Source: an uncultured Lachnospiraceae bacterium (GTDB lineage Bacteria; Bacillota; Clostridia; Lachnospirales; Lachnospiraceae). From it: 29,330 nucleotides of DNA. The position numbers were made by a program, and so were the translations under genes. Shown here piece after piece: positions 1-6,184 of the stretch; position 1 is the stretch's first letter; every line of letters starts with the position of its first letter. Under the pieces are notes generated by a model. It saw only the letters and a program-made list of their open reading frames with translations. It did no database searches and was not told the DNA's origin. Where the stretch lies: positions 1-29,330 of the forward strand of contig CAJUNP010000017.1 in the NCBI GenBank assembly GCA_910587935.1. The letters run 5' to 3'.

Positions 1-541
1 ACTTGAATTTTTCATCAAGCCCCGTCATATCCATGATGTTGTTGGCTTGCAGGAAGTTCAGCATTTTCGCCGCGTCCTTGAGGTTATAGATGGATTGGGA
101 AACCTGCGATTTCCCCTCCCGCGCCCTGCGGGACAGGATGCCCTGGATATAGTCGGCAAGGGTGGGCGGCTCGGTGTTCTCCTGTTCCTCTTTCAGCCAC
201 TTTTGCAGCTTGGCGATACGGGCTTTCAGTTGCCGGAGTTTCTGATTTGTCACTTCGATTTCCCGGTTCAGATCGCCGCGCTCGGTGCGGATGCCGCGCT
301 TCTCCATAGCGGAAGCGGCAACGCCTAAATGGACGGTGGGTATCTGGTCTATCCCCTGCCGTTCATAACTGCGGTGGTCGATACGCTCCGCGTGTCCGTT
401 CTGCTCCAATGCCTGATTGCAAAGCCTCGCCCATGCCGCCCGCCATTTCTCGGCTTTGGTCTGCTCGTTCCAGTCGGTAGCGGGAATGGATTTGCATTTG
501 TATTGCCGCTTCTTCGGGTCATAGATTTTATGCTGTGAGGG
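1..541 (-). pseudogene. MobA/MobL-family relaxase, 5'-truncated fragment running off the window
   Basis: The minus strand reads open from about 541 to the window edge. From about 529 downward it gives a protein stretch typical of MobA/MobL relaxases of gut Firmicutes mobilizable elements: KIYDPKKRQYKCKS, then a KAEKWRAAW segment, ERIDHRSYERQGID, VHLGVAASAMEKRGI and a coiled-coil REIEVTNQKLRQLKARI. This is the part after the catalytic HUH domain. The N-terminal nicking domain, with its tyrosine and histidine triad, is missing. Homology stops abruptly near 529-530, and an in-frame TGA lies at 542-544. The fragment is therefore cut at its 5' end and probably cannot nick DNA, and its 3' end lies outside the window. 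It is GC-rich and unlike the AT-rich genes next to it, which supports arrival by mobile DNA. The family call comes from recognised sequence; residue numbering in the full-length protein is inferred. Confidence 0.8.
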
Positions 542-581
542 TCAGGCTTTTTTTAACGAAAAATCAGGCCATAGGACTATG

Positions 582-621
582 AAAAAAGACACAACAACGC
601 CTCCTTGACGGTTGCCGTGTC
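582..621 (-). terminator. Rho-independent terminator after the KTR gene
   Basis: Read on the minus strand, 621-611 (GACACGGCAAC) pairs with 598-588 (GTTGTTGTGTC) in an 11-bp stem with two G-U pairs. The loop is 599-610, and a run of six T follows at 587-582. It lies about 80 bases past the KTR stop codon and would end the TetR-methyltransferase-KTR transcript. Confidence 0.75.
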
Positions 622-632
622 CTTTCAAAGAA

Positions 633-690
633 AAAGAGCCGATAACCGCATTTTTAATCTGCGTGTTATCGGCTATGCGTCTGGCTCTTT
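633..690. repeat. Overlapping inverted repeats (possible alternative hairpins)
   Basis: AGCCGATAAC (637-646) pairs with GTTATCGGCT (665-674). The stem continues inward as CGCA/TGCG past one bulged T. An alternative outer pairing joins AAAGAGCC (633-640) with GGCTCTTT (683-690). The two share bases 637-640, so they exclude each other. They lie between the KTR stop and the terminator. No long T-run follows, so an RNA-stability or transfer-related role is as likely as termination. Confidence 0.5.
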
Positions 691-703
691 GTCTTTATTC
701 AAG

Positions 704-883
704 TTACCGTTTGATAATGGTTATATGTAGTTCTTTAGCGTCAATTAAATTTTCCTGTTTGCATTTCGGACAGTAGAGAGGAAAATTTTTTAATTCTGTA
801 TCCTCCCGTATTTGTAGCCTTGTTTTATTTCCGCAAACAGGGCAAAAAACCCATTTGGTTTTTTCCAACTCCTTTACCCCCAT
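704..883 (-). CDS. Cysteine-rich KTR domain protein (59 aa)
   Basis: A small zinc-ribbon-like protein too short for many gene callers. Two CxxC pairs (C14/C17 in CPVC, C38/C41 in CPKC) probably bind one zinc. The KTR signature is at residues 20-22 after the first knuckle. Proteins of this family are common cargo or backbone genes of Tn916/Tn1549-like elements in Firmicutes, and their biochemical role is not known to me. ATG at 883 lies 8 bases after the methyltransferase stop, so it is the last gene of the TetR-methyltransferase-KTR operon; a terminator lies about 80 bases downstream. A purine-rich stretch precedes the start but no strong GGAGG, so translation may be coupled to the upstream gene. 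Confidence 0.75.
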   Translation of the reverse strand: MGVKELEKTKWVFCPVCGNKTRLQIREDTELKNFPLYCPKCKQENLIDAKELHITIIKR

Positions 884-891
884 ATTTTTGT

Positions 892-1617
892 TTATTTTTC
901 AGCTTTTATAATCATTGTGCTTTTATTCTCATAAAGTATATGCACATTTCTAAAACCTGCATTTTTCATCAACTGTATTTGATGCTCAAGTGTTAATGGA
1001 ATATCAATATGAACAAAAACATCATCAGGTATGTGATTTTCTTTGCGTTTAAATTCATATTGTTCAAGGCAGAGTATTTCTTCATCTAAGCAACAGGCGA
1101 CATAATCACATTCAATATAGTACCCTCCGCATTTAATTGTTTGGAAAAGTTTATCATATATTTTTTGCTTTTTAGAGTATTTAAAATGATGTAATGTTTC
1201 AAATGAAAGAGCTGCGTCATATTTCTCTGCTTCTAATGGATATTCAAAATAATCTGCCATAATTAAATCAATATCCTTATCCGCATATTTAACCCGCAGT
1301 TTTTCCAACATATCTTTTGATAAATCAATACCTGTAATCTTCACATTAGGAAACTTTTGATATATTGATGCAAGTTCTAGCCCTGTACCACAACCAATAT
1401 CAAGTAAAGAATTTATAGAGGTATCAAAATAATCCGCTATATGAGCATATTCTTCCGCCCAATTATTAAGATGAACATTATCATAATTATCAATCCGGTT
1501 AGAAAAGAAATCTGCCATTTCTTCAATAGGTTTATCTCTTTCTTGGGCTAACCATTTTTTGAGGTCAAGCATATACTTTTTGAGTTCCTCCGGCGTTCTT
1601 ATTTTATTTTCTAACAT
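892..1617 (-). CDS. Class I SAM-dependent methyltransferase (241 aa)
   Basis: Soluble Rossmann-fold methyltransferase. Motif I is LLDIGCGTGL at residues 71-80, the acidic ribose-binding segment GIDLS is at 96-100, ADYF at 121-124 and the motif IV-like FETLHHF at 139-145. The first 65 residues are helical and charged and may cap the substrate site. The substrate cannot be read from sequence; small molecules are commoner than RNA for this layout, but that is inference. The ATG at 1617 has an AGAAAGGA ribosome site. It lies 26 bases after the TetR gene and 8 before the KTR gene, so the three are co-transcribed from the promoter at 2249-2277. It is very AT-rich compared with the relaxase fragment to the left, which suggests a separately acquired cassette. 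Control by the neighbouring TetR protein is likely. Confidence 0.8.
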   Translation of the reverse strand: MLENKIRTPEELKKYMLDLKKWLAQERDKPIEEMADFFSNRIDNYDNVHLNNWAEEYAHIADYFDTSINSLLDIGCGTGLELASIYQKFPNVKITGIDLSKDMLEKLRVKYADKDIDLIMADYFEYPLEAEKYDAALSFETLHHFKYSKKQKIYDKLFQTIKCGGYYIECDYVACCLDEEILCLEQYEFKRKENHIPDDVFVHIDIPLTLEHQIQLMKNAGFRNVHILYENKSTMIIKAEK

Positions 1618-1643
1618 AATTAAACTATCCTTTCTTTAATTTT

Positions 1644-2201
1644 TTATACTGTTTCCAATGAGAATCTATTAAAAGCATTTTTCAATAATTTCTTTACTAA
1701 ATCCAATGGAATATCTATATCATTAGATACAATTTGTGTAGCTATGCCATGAGAATATAGCCAAAAATTGATAAATAACATTTCTGCTTTTTCCGTTGAT
1801 AAACCTGTCAATGCTTTGGCGTTTTCTATGGAAGCTCTATTCCATTCTGCATGAATAATATCTTGTAAAGAAGAACCTGCCATAGTCATATTCATAAATA
1901 AGCTGCTGAAAATCATTTTTTCACTACGCGCAAATTCGATATATGAAATGCCTTGACTTAACAACCGATTTTCATTAGTCATATTCTTTTCCATGAAGTC
2001 ATTGTAATAATTATCAAGTTCCTTTTTAATATCCTTTTTCAGCTCCTCCATATTTTTGTAAATGCGAAAAAGAGGTTTTGTAGAACAGCTAAGAGATTTC
2101 GCCAAACTACGGGCATTTACGCTGCGTATTCCGTTTTCTCTAATTAACTGAATCCCAGCGTTAATAATGTCTTGTTTAGTAATAATTGGTGTTGGTGGCA
2201 T
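1644..2201 (-). CDS. TetR/AcrR-family transcriptional regulator (185 aa)
   Basis: The N-terminal helix-turn-helix at residues about 8-52 (TKQDIINAGIQLI, VNARSLAKSLSCS, then LFRIYKNMEEL) is typical of TetR repressors; the rest is the helical ligand-binding and dimerisation domain. The open frame extends to 2240, but ATG at 2201 is preferred because TAGGAGGG sits 8 bases upstream and it starts directly before the DNA-binding domain. It is the first gene of a three-gene operon with a methyltransferase and a KTR protein. Short palindromic sequences lie in and just after the promoter, so autorepression relieved by a small ligand is the likely control. The ligand is unknown. Confidence 0.82.
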   Translation of the reverse strand: MPPTPIITKQDIINAGIQLIRENGIRSVNARSLAKSLSCSTKPLFRIYKNMEELKKDIKKELDNYYNDFMEKNMTNENRLLSQGISYIEFARSEKMIFSSLFMNMTMAGSSLQDIIHAEWNRASIENAKALTGLSTEKAEMLFINFWLYSHGIATQIVSNDIDIPLDLVKKLLKNAFNRFSLETV

Positions 2202-2248
2202 TTTAAATTCCCTCCTATGGAAACATAAGTTACGCAACATTAGTTACC

Positions 2249-2277
2249 ATTATAGTATAGCTATATTTCCTTGTCAA
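2249..2277 (-). promoter_or_regulatory. Near-perfect sigma-A promoter with internal palindrome, for the TetR operon
   Basis: On the minus strand TTGACA (2277-2272) and TATAAT (2254-2249) are separated by exactly 17 bases. The spacer contains the 10-bp palindrome TATAGCTATA (2256-2265), and GTAAC repeats occur between the -10 and the start codon. Either could be the TetR operator. Consensus at all 12 positions implies strong basal transcription unless repressed. Confidence 0.8.
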
Positions 2278-2372
2278 TAGGATAGTAAAATTTGTTCGGT
2301 CTTGTCTAATAGCAGAATCATATAAACACGATAATAAAAGATAAAAGAAATGAAAAGATTTGGCCGCCGTCG

Positions 2373-2523
2373 GCATTGCTGGTAATGTGTATAACTGGCT
2401 ATCTTATGGAATTGTGGGTAACTCTGTTTGCAGGACGTGGGAAAGCTGCTCTTTAGCTTTTCCATGTGCTGTGAACAGAGTTATCCATGATTCCATAGCC
2501 TGTTATGCACATTTCCACAATGC
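2373..2523. repeat. 151-bp imperfect palindrome with DnaA-box-like 9-mers
   Basis: Left arm 2373-2447 and right arm 2455-2523 are near-complementary around the short centre GCTCTTT, with a few mismatches and small indels. Embedded 9-mers resemble the DnaA box TTATNCACA. TTATACACA is on the minus strand at 2386-2394 and TTATGCACA on the plus strand at 2503-2511, both full matches. TTACCCACA (minus, 2413-2421) and TTATCCATG (plus, 2481-2489) are close. The symmetric arrangement suggests a replication or transfer origin, or a protein-bound cruciform, of a former mobile element. Function is inferred only. Confidence 0.6.
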
Positions 2524-2546
2524 GCCCTTGCTTTTTGTAACGCAAA

Positions 2547-2587
2547 AACCCTCTGAAAATGCCCATTCTATGGGATTTTCAGGGGTT
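2547..2587. repeat. Hairpin-forming inverted repeat
   Basis: AACCC-T-CTGAAAAT-G-CCC (2547-2564) pairs with GGG-ATTTTCAG-GGGTT (2572-2587) around ATTCTAT, with two single-base bulges. There is no T-run on either side, so it is not a clear terminator. It lies 24 bases from the large palindrome and may belong to the same origin-like region. Confidence 0.5.
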
Positions 2588-2752
2588 CGTAAATCAATTT
2601 CATTCAGAAGTTTACTGATTCATCTGTGCTGCGATGTCTTTCCTGAAATGCCGGATTTATGCAGGGTTGACGAACGCCTGCATTTTAATTTACCACACTT
2701 TTGGATGGTAAAAATTTTTTATATCGGATTATCTCCGAAATATCCGGGAATT

Positions 2753-3025
2753 TCAAAAGTTGGTAAAACGATTTTGATAATTGGTAAAACCAGAAGCTCT
2801 TTTATTCCCGAACAGACCAATTTGCATTAATTGCTTCTCCTCGTAGAAACTTCTCTTATTTTTATCTAAAATTGACAAAATCTCACAATGATGCCTCCTT
2901 GTTAATTTGCCAGTCAGTGATTGGCAATTCCCATAACTCAAATAAAGTGCACGCATATTTTGCAAATTTGTCTTTGAAAATCCTTTGCCAAACACCACCG
3001 TTAATGTCTTTGATGTTTTTTTCAT
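2753..3025 (-). pseudogene. DUF1016 (YhcG-type, PDDEXK nuclease) remnant with frameshifts
   Basis: One frame gives FGKGFSKTNLQNMRALYLSY, SLTGKLTRRHHCEILSI and LDKNKRSFYEE, matching the N-terminal domain of DUF1016/YhcG proteins. After KRSFYE the expected continuation EAINANWSVRE is found in a second frame. The sequence GAATAAAAGA then looks like a one-base loss from the codons for ELKR, so at least two frameshifts are present. After that the reading runs into a 10-bp direct repeat and homology ends. The upstream frame is closed by a TAA directly before the ATG at 3025, so the protein start is missing or damaged too. A 71-codon overlapping frame (2883-3098) is regarded as a shadow of this remnant. 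The family call rests on recognised conserved words; precise boundaries are uncertain. Confidence 0.6.
2760..2790. repeat. 10-bp direct repeat, 21 bp apart
   Basis: TTGGTAAAAC occurs at 2760-2769 and again at 2781-2790. The 21-bp period equals two helical turns. It lies at the degraded end of the DUF1016 remnant, where it is read as the repeated amino acids F-T-N. Confidence 0.6.
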
Positions 3026-3172
3026 TTATACCATTAAAAATTGCATCCCTTTTCGATTGTTTCAATTGTACTACCCAATAATCTGTATTATTTAACATTA
3101 GCTGTTAATAAATAATTACACAGCATTGTGAAGTGCATTATTCTGTAATATTGGAATTTTAATATAAGTCAT

Positions 3173-3955
3173 TTATTCATTCTCTCCATTTTGTAATAAA
3201 TATAATCTAACATCCCGTTCTCCATGCTCATGCCGCTCTAAACGATTCCAATATACAACCTTACAGATTCGTCCTTCTGTCACTCCAAATCCTGCTTCTT
3301 TTATAACATCTGAAACCCTTTGTTTCATTTTCTGGCCCCTTACCAAAGCATCCAAAACTATCTTCTCTAAATACTCCGGCTTCCGTTTATCCCCTAAATC
3401 CGAAAATAAAGAGGTTGCCGCAACCAAAGCAGTCCTCATATATTGTGCATGGTCTTTGAACAAATCACTATCTATATAAAATCCTTTACTCTCTATAAAT
3501 TGACTGCAAAATGTAATTATCGTTCGCGTGTTGCCTTCTCGATACGGATGCACCTTCCAAAGCTCAGCTAAATATTTTGAAAATATTTCTGCCGCTTCAT
3601 CAATAGAAGACTCTTCCCAAGCATAACGGTTCATTTTATCTAAGATAAATGTAACATCCTTTACAATATCAAAGCAATCGGAATACTCGATTGAAATTCC
3701 TCCTAAAACTGGTTCTGATTTTTCAATATTTATAATTCTAATTTTTCCAGCCCATTCATAAACATCTTGAAAAATATAATGATGCACATTGCAAAGTGCT
3801 GCAAAATCAAAACGGCTGACGGATTCTCCTGTTACAAGCTCCGCAAGCCGTATACTCGTATATTCTGCCTCCATACATAACAACATTTCTCTGTCTCGTA
3901 CATCAGCAAGATTCTTTAAAATATCTGTATGTGGATATAGATATGGATCATTCAT
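3173..3955 (-). CDS. Fic-family protein, putative AMPylase toxin (260 aa)
   Basis: The Fic domain spans roughly residues 35-205. The catalytic loop is HPYREGNTRT at 136-145, with the general-base H136, acidic E140, the GN pair and R144. Compared with the usual HxFx(D/E)GNGRxxR, F is Y, the second G is T (a common variant), and the final Arg, which in well-studied members binds the ATP gamma-phosphate, is I147. Fic proteins transfer AMP or related groups to hydroxyls of target proteins; the target here is unknown. The gene lies 10 bases after a small VbhA-like antitoxin gene (AAGGA ribosome site before ATG 3955), the usual antitoxin-first order of class I Fic modules. The C-terminal 55 residues are charged and beyond the core. 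No terminator is obvious in the bases after the stop. Confidence 0.85.
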   Translation of the reverse strand: MNDPYLYPHTDILKNLADVRDREMLLCMEAEYTSIRLAELVTGESVSRFDFAALCNVHHYIFQDVYEWAGKIRIINIEKSEPVLGGISIEYSDCFDIVKDVTFILDKMNRYAWEESSIDEAAEIFSKYLAELWKVHPYREGNTRTIITFCSQFIESKGFYIDSDLFKDHAQYMRTALVAATSLFSDLGDKRKPEYLEKIVLDALVRGQKMKQRVSDVIKEAGFGVTEGRICKVVYWNRLERHEHGERDVRLYLLQNGENE

Positions 3956-3965
3956 AATATTATCC

Positions 3966-4136
3966 TTATTCTTTCATCTTATATTTTTTGTCTAAAACCT
4001 TACGCATATCCTCCGTTGTCATTTCTCCATGACTTTCTCTTTCAATTAATTTTTTAAATTCAGGGGATGGTTCCAATCCGTCTACTTTAATCATGCCTAA
4101 TGCATAATCCCATTTCTTATCTGTACTGACTAGCAT
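3966..4136 (-). CDS. VbhA-like antitoxin of the Fic toxin (56 aa)
   Basis: Small acidic-basic protein with the layout of class I Fic antitoxins: an inhibitory helix, then GLEPSPEFKKLIERE and TTEDMRKVLDKKYK. The inhibitory motif (S/T)xxxE(G/N) aligns with M15-I-K-V-D19-G20, so Ser/Thr is Met and the key Glu is Asp. In VbhA-VbhT that Glu salt-bridges the last Arg of the Fic motif, which is also changed in the partner. The open frame reaches 4187, but ATG at 4136 has GGGAG 8 bases upstream and fits the family length. The stop is 10 bases from the Fic start, so the two are co-transcribed and probably coupled. Confidence 0.75.
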   Translation of the reverse strand: MLVSTDKKWDYALGMIKVDGLEPSPEFKKLIERESHGEMTTEDMRKVLDKKYKMKE

Positions 4137-4169
4137 AAAATCAACTCCCATATTTTTTTTTATTATTTT

Positions 4170-4199
4170 ATCATATTTTATAAACAATATCCATTACAA
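4170..4199 (-). promoter_or_regulatory. Likely promoter of the antitoxin-Fic operon
   Basis: On the minus strand TTGTAA (4199-4194) and TATGAT (4175-4170) have 18-base spacing, about 35 bases upstream of the chosen antitoxin start. The region is very AT-rich, so alternative -10 boxes nearby are possible. Confidence 0.4.
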
Positions 4200-4221
4200 C
4201 TTTTAAAAGACCATATATTAA

Positions 4222-4261
4222 AACCCCTGCAAATGGCATTTACACACCACCTGCAAGGGTT
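4222..4261 (-). terminator. Terminator of the rpsB-tsf operon
   Basis: Minus-strand 4261-4247 pairs with 4236-4222 over 15 bp, counting three G-U pairs (AACCCTTGCAGGTGG with CCATTTGCAGGGGTT). The 10-base loop is 4237-4246, and TTTT then AT-rich sequence follows. It begins about 40 bases after the tsf stop. Confidence 0.8.
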
Positions 4262-4299
4262 CTCATTCTTATTGCTATTTGCCTGTTTCCGGCAAATTT

Positions 4300-5235
4300 T
4301 TATGCGTTCATCTGTGCCGCAACCTCAGCCGCAAAGTTCTCTTCCTTCTTCTCAAGACCTTCGCCGGTCTCAAAACGGACAAATCTCTTAACGGAAAGAT
4401 TTGCACTGTTTTCTTTTGCAACCTGGGCAATATACTGTGCTACAGTCTGTTTGCCGTCTTCTGCTTTTACGTATACCTGCTCTAACAGACATACTTCCTT
4501 CAATTCTTTATTCAGACGGCCTACTACTGCGCCCTCAATAACTTTCTCAGGCTTTCCTGCCATCTTGGGATCATTGGCAATCTGTGCCATCAAAATTTCT
4601 TTTTCATGCGCCTTATATTCCTCGGATACCTCATCCGTAGAAACATACTTCGGATATAAAGCGGCAACCTGCATCGCAATATTAGACAGCGCTTCTTTAA
4701 CGGAATCGTTTACCACATCGGTATCAGCTTCCACAATAACGCCGATTCTTCCGCCGCCGTGTACATAAGTTACTACACAGCCATGAGCTGCGACTACTTT
4801 CTCGAATCTTCTGATATTCAGATTCTCACCGATAACGGCAACTTTGTCAACTAAAGCATCCTTTACGGTCTTGGATGTATCCTGGTTCCATGCTTCTGCA
4901 AGGAAAGCATCCATATCCGCCGCATCAGAATTAACTGCCTGCTTTGCCACTGCGGCAACAAAGTTCTGAAATTCTTCATTCTTTGCAACAAAGTCTGTCT
5001 CGGAGTTAACCTCTACAACTGCTGCACAGGTATCATCTTTCACGGCAATCCTGCAAAGCCCTTCGGCTGCAATTCTGCCTGCTTTCTTTTCTGCCTTTGC
5101 CTGTCCGTTCTTTCTTAAGAACTCAACGGCTGCATCCATATCTCCATCGGTCTCGCCCAGCGCTTTCTTGCAATCCATCATACCTGCACCGGTTAATTCA
5201 CGTAATTCTTTTACCATTGCTGCTGTGATAGCCAT
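4300..5235 (-). CDS. tsf: Translation elongation factor Ts (311 aa)
   Basis: Guanine-nucleotide exchange factor that reloads EF-Tu with GTP during translation. The N-terminal UBA-like domain begins MAITAAMVKELRELTGAGMM (residues 1-20), with DCKKALGETDGDMDAAVEFLR after it. The core carries the conserved VNSETDFVAKNEEF near 80-93, which contacts EF-Tu. The two core subdomains and the C-terminal RFVRFETGEG segment follow; length is normal for the family. The open frame extends to 5250, but ATG at 5235 with GGAGG a short distance upstream matches the family start. It lies 17 bases after rpsB and shares its promoter; the terminator at 4222-4261 ends the operon. pyrH and frr, often next in Firmicutes, are not found downstream. 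Confidence 0.97.
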   Translation of the reverse strand: MAITAAMVKELRELTGAGMMDCKKALGETDGDMDAAVEFLRKNGQAKAEKKAGRIAAEGLCRIAVKDDTCAAVVEVNSETDFVAKNEEFQNFVAAVAKQAVNSDAADMDAFLAEAWNQDTSKTVKDALVDKVAVIGENLNIRRFEKVVAAHGCVVTYVHGGGRIGVIVEADTDVVNDSVKEALSNIAMQVAALYPKYVSTDEVSEEYKAHEKEILMAQIANDPKMAGKPEKVIEGAVVGRLNKELKEVCLLEQVYVKAEDGKQTVAQYIAQVAKENSANLSVKRFVRFETGEGLEKKEENFAAEVAAQMNA

Positions 5236-5252
5236 TTTGTATTCCTCCAATC

Positions 5253-6017
5253 TTATTCTGCTTCCTGGGCTACTTCTTCAATATCGACTGCCTCTGCACC
5301 AGCCTCTGCCACTTCTTCCTCGGTATAAACGGCTTCACCCTGATTTGCCTCAATAACGGCATCAGCCATCTTGGATACGATCAGTTTAACGGCTCTGATT
5401 GCATCGTCATTACCAGGGATAATATAATCTAATTCTTCGGGATCACAGTTGGTATCGCCGATACCAATCAAAGTAATTCCAAGGGAATGTGCTTCCTGTA
5501 CGCAAATTCTTTCCTTCTTCGGATCTACTACAAAAATCGCATCGGGAATTCTGGTCATGTTCTTGATACCGCCAAGATTCTTCTCGAGCTTTTCCCACTC
5601 TTTTCTTAATGCGATAACTTCCTTTTTGGGAAGTACGTCAAAAGTACCGTCCTCCGACATTGTCTCGATCGCTCTTAATCTGTCGATTCTGGATTGAATC
5701 GTCTTAAAATTGGTCAGCATACCGCCAAGCCATCTCTCATTTACATAAAACATGCCGCAACGCTCCGCCTCTGTTTTAACAGCGTCCTGGGCCTGTTTCT
5801 TGGTTCCTACAAAAAGGATACTTCCACCCTGTCCTGCAATATCCGCTACCGCTCTGTAAGCTTCGTCTACTTTTCCGACTGATTTCTGCAGGTCAATAAT
5901 ATGAATCCCGTTTCTCTCGGTAAAAATATAGGGAGCCATTTTAGGATTCCATCTTCTGGTCTGGTGTCCGAAATGAACACCGGCTTCTAATAACTGCTTC
6001 ATTGAAATAACGCTCAT
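5253..6017 (-). CDS. rpsB: 30S ribosomal protein S2 (254 aa)
   Basis: Ribosomal protein S2 of the small-subunit head, required for S1 binding and translation initiation. Family hallmarks are MSVISMKQLLEAGVHFGHQT at the start, RRWNPKMAPYIFTERNGIHI, the coiled-coil region near residues 105-155 and PDAIFVVDPKKERI. The last 25 residues are an acidic tail (EEVAEAGAEAVDIEEVAQEAE), which is common among relatives. Start ATG 6017 has GGAGG 7 bases upstream. The gene has its own promoter (6156-6184) after the end of the motility operon and is followed by tsf after 17 bases. The leader between promoter and start is about 130 bases and could carry autogenous control, but no recognised leader motif was seen. 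Confidence 0.97.
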   Translation of the reverse strand: MSVISMKQLLEAGVHFGHQTRRWNPKMAPYIFTERNGIHIIDLQKSVGKVDEAYRAVADIAGQGGSILFVGTKKQAQDAVKTEAERCGMFYVNERWLGGMLTNFKTIQSRIDRLRAIETMSEDGTFDVLPKKEVIALRKEWEKLEKNLGGIKNMTRIPDAIFVVDPKKERICVQEAHSLGITLIGIGDTNCDPEELDYIIPGNDDAIRAVKLIVSKMADAVIEANQGEAVYTEEEVAEAGAEAVDIEEVAQEAE

Positions 6018-6155
6018 GTTCTTACCTCCGTTTGGTTATTTGCTTCCATAAGTCTTTCCACTGTATCTGCGTTATAATACAGACGGCTCCGCAGCTATCC
6101 ATCCTGTGGCACCAACTGCAAATCAACCTATGTGTTTTATAGTCACAACGTTTAA

Positions 6156-6184
6156 ATTATAACATAAGGGAAACCCCAATGCAA
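6156..6184 (-). promoter_or_regulatory. Likely rpsB-tsf promoter, overlapping a terminator hairpin
   Basis: On the minus strand TTGCAT (6184-6179) and TATAAT (6161-6156) are spaced by 17 bases. The -35 sits in the loop of the hairpin 6166-6195 and the spacer includes its second arm. The start codon of rpsB is about 140 bases downstream. Confidence 0.6.

Larger units (their letters stand above)
2278..2752. other. Gene-free accessory stretch with stacked inverted repeats
   Basis: No convincing coding region is seen here; a 156-codon open frame on the plus strand overlaps the large palindrome and has no recognisable protein features. The stretch holds the 151-bp palindrome at 2373-2523, a hairpin at 2547-2587, a 7-bp stem ATGCAGG/CCTGCAT near 2659-2683 and GGTAAA motifs in both orientations (2689-2713). 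The composition is closer to mobile-element backbone than to the AT-rich cassette on its left. Confidence 0.5.

Noticed and set aside
47..538. Open frames on the plus strand at the left edge
   Set aside because: They lie opposite the recognisable MobA/MobL relaxase fragment, which explains the region on the minus strand.
638..646. GCCGATAA-like sequence resembling a sigma-28 -10 box
   Set aside because: It is one arm of a perfect inverted repeat in the mobile cassette, and no TAAA -35 box lies 15 bases upstream in a sensible place.
2360..2830. 156-codon open frame on the plus strand
   Set aside because: It runs through the palindrome and hairpins, shows no domain or good ribosome site, and overlaps the nuclease relic on the other strand.
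2883..3098. 71-codon minus-strand frame
   Set aside because: It overlaps the DUF1016 remnant in another frame and contains none of the family's conserved words.
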